From the NCBI GenBank assembly GCA_039976075.1, contig JBDWFY010000009.1, positions 438,829 through 502,828 of the forward strand: 64,000 nucleotides of DNA. The letters run 5' to 3'. A model generated the notes under the pieces. That model was not told the DNA's origin, did no database searches, and saw only the letters and a list, made by a program, of their open reading frames with translations. Position 1 is the first letter of the stretch; every line of letters starts with the position of its first letter. The DNA comes from JBDWFY01 sp039976075. Its GTDB lineage: Bacteria > Pseudomonadota > Alphaproteobacteria > Rhizobiales > Stappiaceae. Positions 62,501 through 64,000 of the stretch are shown here, piece after piece. The translations under genes and the position numbers were made by a program.

Positions 62501-64000
62501 GAGGCCATCAGTCTCACGGTAACAGCTGCCTCGACAGACGGCTCAACATCGAATGAGACGTTTACGGTGTCAGTGAGCGATGAGAACGAGGTTTCGATCT
62601 CTGCCGTGACGGATGTCGATGCGACGGCCAACGTGATCTCCGAGGCTGCTTCGGCAGGAACAAGTGTCGGCATTCAAGCCTCGGCCACAGATGGTGATGT
62701 TACGGACACTGTTTCTTACACCGTGGACGATGCCCGTTTTGAAGTTGACGCCGATGGTGTTGTCACGGTCGCGAACGGTGCGAGTTTTGACGCGGAAACA
62801 GAAGGGTCGATCAGTCTCACGGTAACAGCTGTCTCGACAGACGGGTCGACGTCGAATGAGACCTTCACGGTATCTGTGAGTGACGAGAACGAGGTTTCAA
62901 TATCGGCAGTGACCGATATCGATGCGTTAGCCAACTCAGTTTCGGAGACAGTAGCCGCGGGTGCCACAGTCGGTATTCAGGCGTTTGCAACGGATGGCGA
63001 TACAACCGACACGGTCAGTTACACCGTCGACGATGCAAGGTTTGACGTGGACGACGATGGCGTTGTCACAGTTGCTAACGGTGCAAGTTTTGATGCGGAA
63101 ACAGAAGGCTCGATCAGTCTCACTGTGACGGCAACCTCCACTGATGGGTCTACGTCGAACGAGACCTTTACCGTATCGGTTGGTGATGAGAACGAAGTTT
63201 CGATTTCGGCGGTTACGGACATCGACGGGTCGGCCAATGCGATATCCGAGACTGCTACGGCAGGAGCAAGTGTCGGTATTCAGGCTTCGGCAACGGATGG
63301 CGATGTTAGTGATACGGTCAGCTACTCGGTTGATGATGCACGATTTGAAGTCGATGCTGACGGTGTTGTCACCGTCGCAAACGGCGCGAGCTTTGACGCG
63401 GAAACAGAAGGCTCGGTCAGTCTCACAGTAACAGCAACCTCCACTGATGGGTCTGCATCGAACGAAACCTTCACGGTATCAGTGAGCGATGAGAACGAGG
63501 TTTCGATCTCGGCAGTGACCGATATTGATGCGTCGACCGATACAATTTCCGAAGCGGTGACCGCGGGTGCCAGTGTTGGAATTCAGGCGTCGGCGACGGA
63601 CGGTGATGTGACCGACACGGTCAGCTACTCGGTTGATGATGCACGATTTGAAGTTGATGCTGACGGTGTTGTCACTGTCGCAAACGGTGCAAGTTTTGAT
63701 GCGGAAACAGAAGGGTCGATCAGTCTAACGGTCACTGCAACCTCCACTGATGGGTCTACCTCCAGTGAGACCTTTACCGTATCGGTTGGTGATGAGAACG
63801 AAGTCTCAATCTCGGCCGTGACGGATGTCGATGCGACGGCCAATGCTATTTCAGAGGCAGCAGCAGTAGGTGCAACAGTTGGCATCCAAGCCTCGGCCAC
63901 AGACGGTGATGTCACAGACACGGTCAGCTACTCAGTCAACGATGCAAGGTTTGACGTGGACGCCAATGGCGTTGTCACTGTCGCTAACGGTGCAAGTTTT
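59558..64000 (+). CDS. giant cadherin-like repeat adhesin (3' end beyond window)
   Basis: Open frame of at least 1481 residues running off the window. The first about 215 residues are low-complexity, Ser/Gly/Thr/Pro-rich with no signal peptide, consistent with C-terminal type I secretion. A first cadherin-like domain is followed from 60470 by 101-residue repeats with motifs SYSVDDARFEVDADGVVTVA, NGASFDAETEGSISLTVTAT and SDENE linkers that resemble Ca2+-binding cadherin sites. The start ATG at 59558 has only a weak ribosome site; an upstream GTG at 59543 is in frame. It is divergent from the type I secretion operon, which likely exports it. Likely a calcium-dependent surface adhesin or RTX-like protein. 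Confidence 0.85.
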   Translation, partial: MSESDQSSKGPKQGEDRPAVSSPSTYDKAEGARAAAQVDRKSGSKEHDYKLAATKGESDEATLANLHLGLATGLAMGALVEGGAVLAEEDKSTGGTASEQGVQTQSDIGATASVASVGTQEGADSISANPIGSSTLGRNTSATGGESEADPSAGGGSGESPLTPSLPTPDFRQNADGSSGIETSTPTPKPTTSPTPGDTNSAPTDIVVQAMNLSELAPAGTVAAILDAVDADSGDQHTFEFVDGAGNVVTHPSFEIVGDEIRVRDGALLDFEDTASYTILVRVTDSSGGTYTEPVTIDLTDANEHSISPISDTNANADGISEGAVSGDSVGITVSATDGDVGDQVSYSVDDSRFDVDADGFVTVADGASFDAETEGSISLTVTATSTDGTTSDETFTVSVSDENEVAVSPVTDTDSAINAVFESATPGDAIGITASASDSDISDSVSYSVDDARFEVDAGGVVTVAHGASFDAETENTISLTVTATSTDGSTSSETFTVSVGDENEFSITSVIDTDGTANAITEADSVGTTVGITVSASDADISDSVSYSIDDPRFQVDADGVVSVASGASFDADTEHSIDITVTATSTDGSTSDEVFTVIVNDLNEVAVSTVTDIDHSTNVVSEAVTAGTTIGLQAFATDGDATDSVSYSVDDARFEVDANGVVTVANGASFDAETEGSINLTVTATSTDGSTSNESFTVSVSDENEVSVSAISDIDGSANTISETTSVGANVGIQASATDGDVTDTVSYAVDDARFEIDADGVVTVANGASFDAETEGSISLTVTATSTDGSTSNETFTVSVSDENEVSISSVTDIDASADTISESVAAGATVGIQASATDGDATDTVSYSVDDARFEVDANGVVTVGNGASFDAETEGSISLTVTATSTDGSTSNETFTVSVSDENEVSISAVTDVDASANAISETVTAGTTVGIQASATDGDVTDSVSYSVDDARFEVDANGVVTVANGASFDAETEEAISLTVTAASTDGSTSNETFTVSVSDENEVSISAVTDVDATANVISEAASAGTSVGIQASATDGDVTDTVSYTVDDARFEVDADGVVTVANGASFDAETEGSISLTVTAVSTDGSTSNETFTVSVSDENEVSISAVTDIDALANSVSETVAAGATVGIQAFATDGDTTDTVSYTVDDARFDVDDDGVVTVANGASFDAETEGSISLTVTATSTDGSTSNETFTVSVGDENEVSISAVTDIDGSANAISETATAGASVGIQASATDGDVSDTVSYSVDDARFEVDADGVVTVANGASFDAETEGSVSLTVTATSTDGSASNETFTVSVSDENEVSISAVTDIDASTDTISEAVTAGASVGIQASATDGDVTDTVSYSVDDARFEVDADGVVTVANGASFDAETEGSISLTVTATSTDGSTSSETFTVSVGDENEVSISAVTDVDATANAISEAAAVGATVGIQASATDGDVTDTVSYSVNDARFDVDANGVVTVANGASF
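60470..64000. repeat. tandem array of 303-bp repeats inside the adhesin gene
   Basis: Eleven complete repeat units and a partial twelfth (from 63803) follow with a constant period of exactly 303 bases (101 codons), marked by the recurring GAG/GAA codon of the DENE linker at 60467, 60770, 61073 and so on. Several neighbouring units (about 61.7-64 kb) are nearly identical at the DNA level, so the array is prone to recombination and to assembly collapse. Confidence 0.95.

Noticed and set aside
60595..63921. Series of minus-strand frames of 70-98 codons recurring every 303 bases
   Set aside because: They are shadows created by the codon pattern of the tandem repeats in the adhesin on the plus strand.
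1..64000. tRNA, rRNA, CRISPR or insertion sequence
   Set aside because: No tRNA-like T-arm, direct-repeat/spacer array or transposase was recognised in any intergenic space.

Overview
The window looks like the chromosome of an alphaproteobacterium, most likely of the order Hyphomicrobiales (Rhizobiales) and possibly marine. The indicators are a RirA-type iron regulator with a TGA-N9-TCA operator, a BA14K-family protein, a DUF2336 protein, a ccoNOQP-ccoGHIS block, single-subunit ALA synthase, and choline-sulfatase/betaine genes. Base composition is moderate, slightly GC-rich by eye. I cannot name a genus. No rRNA, tRNA, insertion sequence, prophage or CRISPR array was recognised.

Layout. (1) 1-7.3 kb: cbb3-type cytochrome oxidase, ccoN (cut by the window edge) O Q P, then the assembly genes ccoG H I S. 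(2) 7.5-10.3 kb, minus strand: hemA, a Crp/Fnr-type regulator with a Cys pair, and a DUF2892 membrane protein plus rhodanese that look like a split YgaP. (3) 10.6-18 kb: a receiver-only response regulator, AraC and LuxR-type regulators, a thiolase and a long-chain acyl-CoA ligase, an SH3b protein and two small membrane proteins, one of only 30 residues. (4) 18.4-44.8 kb: a large one-carbon / N-methyl-amine region. It holds kbl-tdh, a GbdR-like regulator, formate-THF ligase, a cysteine-desulfhydrase-like enzyme, an esterase, soxBDAG, a corrinoid protein, DUF1638, choline sulfatase, a small 'virulence factor' family protein, a MetF-like reductase, a methyl-THF methyltransferase, a corrinoid-activating ferredoxin/ASKHA protein, betaine-homocysteine methyltransferase, a dimethylglycine dehydrogenase-like flavoprotein and an MttB-superfamily methyltransferase. 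(5) 45-51.6 kb: a BA14K protein and an oligopeptide-type ABC importer (SBP, two permeases, fused double ATPase). (6) 51.6-53.5 kb: rirA and DUF2336. (7) 54-64 kb: a type I secretion operon (two ABC proteins and an HlyD protein) divergent from a giant cadherin-like adhesin with exact 303-bp repeats that runs off the window.

How the genes fit together (inference from families and neighbourhood). BetC frees choline from choline-O-sulfate; choline becomes glycine betaine through enzymes not in this window. A methyl group is then removed by the MttB-type protein onto the corrinoid protein, or by Bmt onto homocysteine. The MtgA-like protein passes the corrinoid methyl to THF, the MetF-like protein oxidises it, and formate-THF ligase can recover it as formate and ATP. 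The DMGDH-like enzyme and SoxBDAG finish demethylation to glycine, and Kbl/Tdh link glycine and threonine.

The most unusual observation is that four proteins of this pathway, encoded in three separate transcription units (MttB, MtgA-like, the reactivase and Bmt), each carry a short disordered Arg-rich terminal tail, while the corrinoid protein that must meet them starts with a strongly acidic segment. I propose this as a possible assembly or targeting code for an aerobic corrinoid demethylation complex. Other items worth checking are the type I secretion ABC pair with substituted catalytic residues in both halves, the Cys-pair Crp regulator beside the split YgaP, and several perfect inverted repeats in leaders and intergenic regions.
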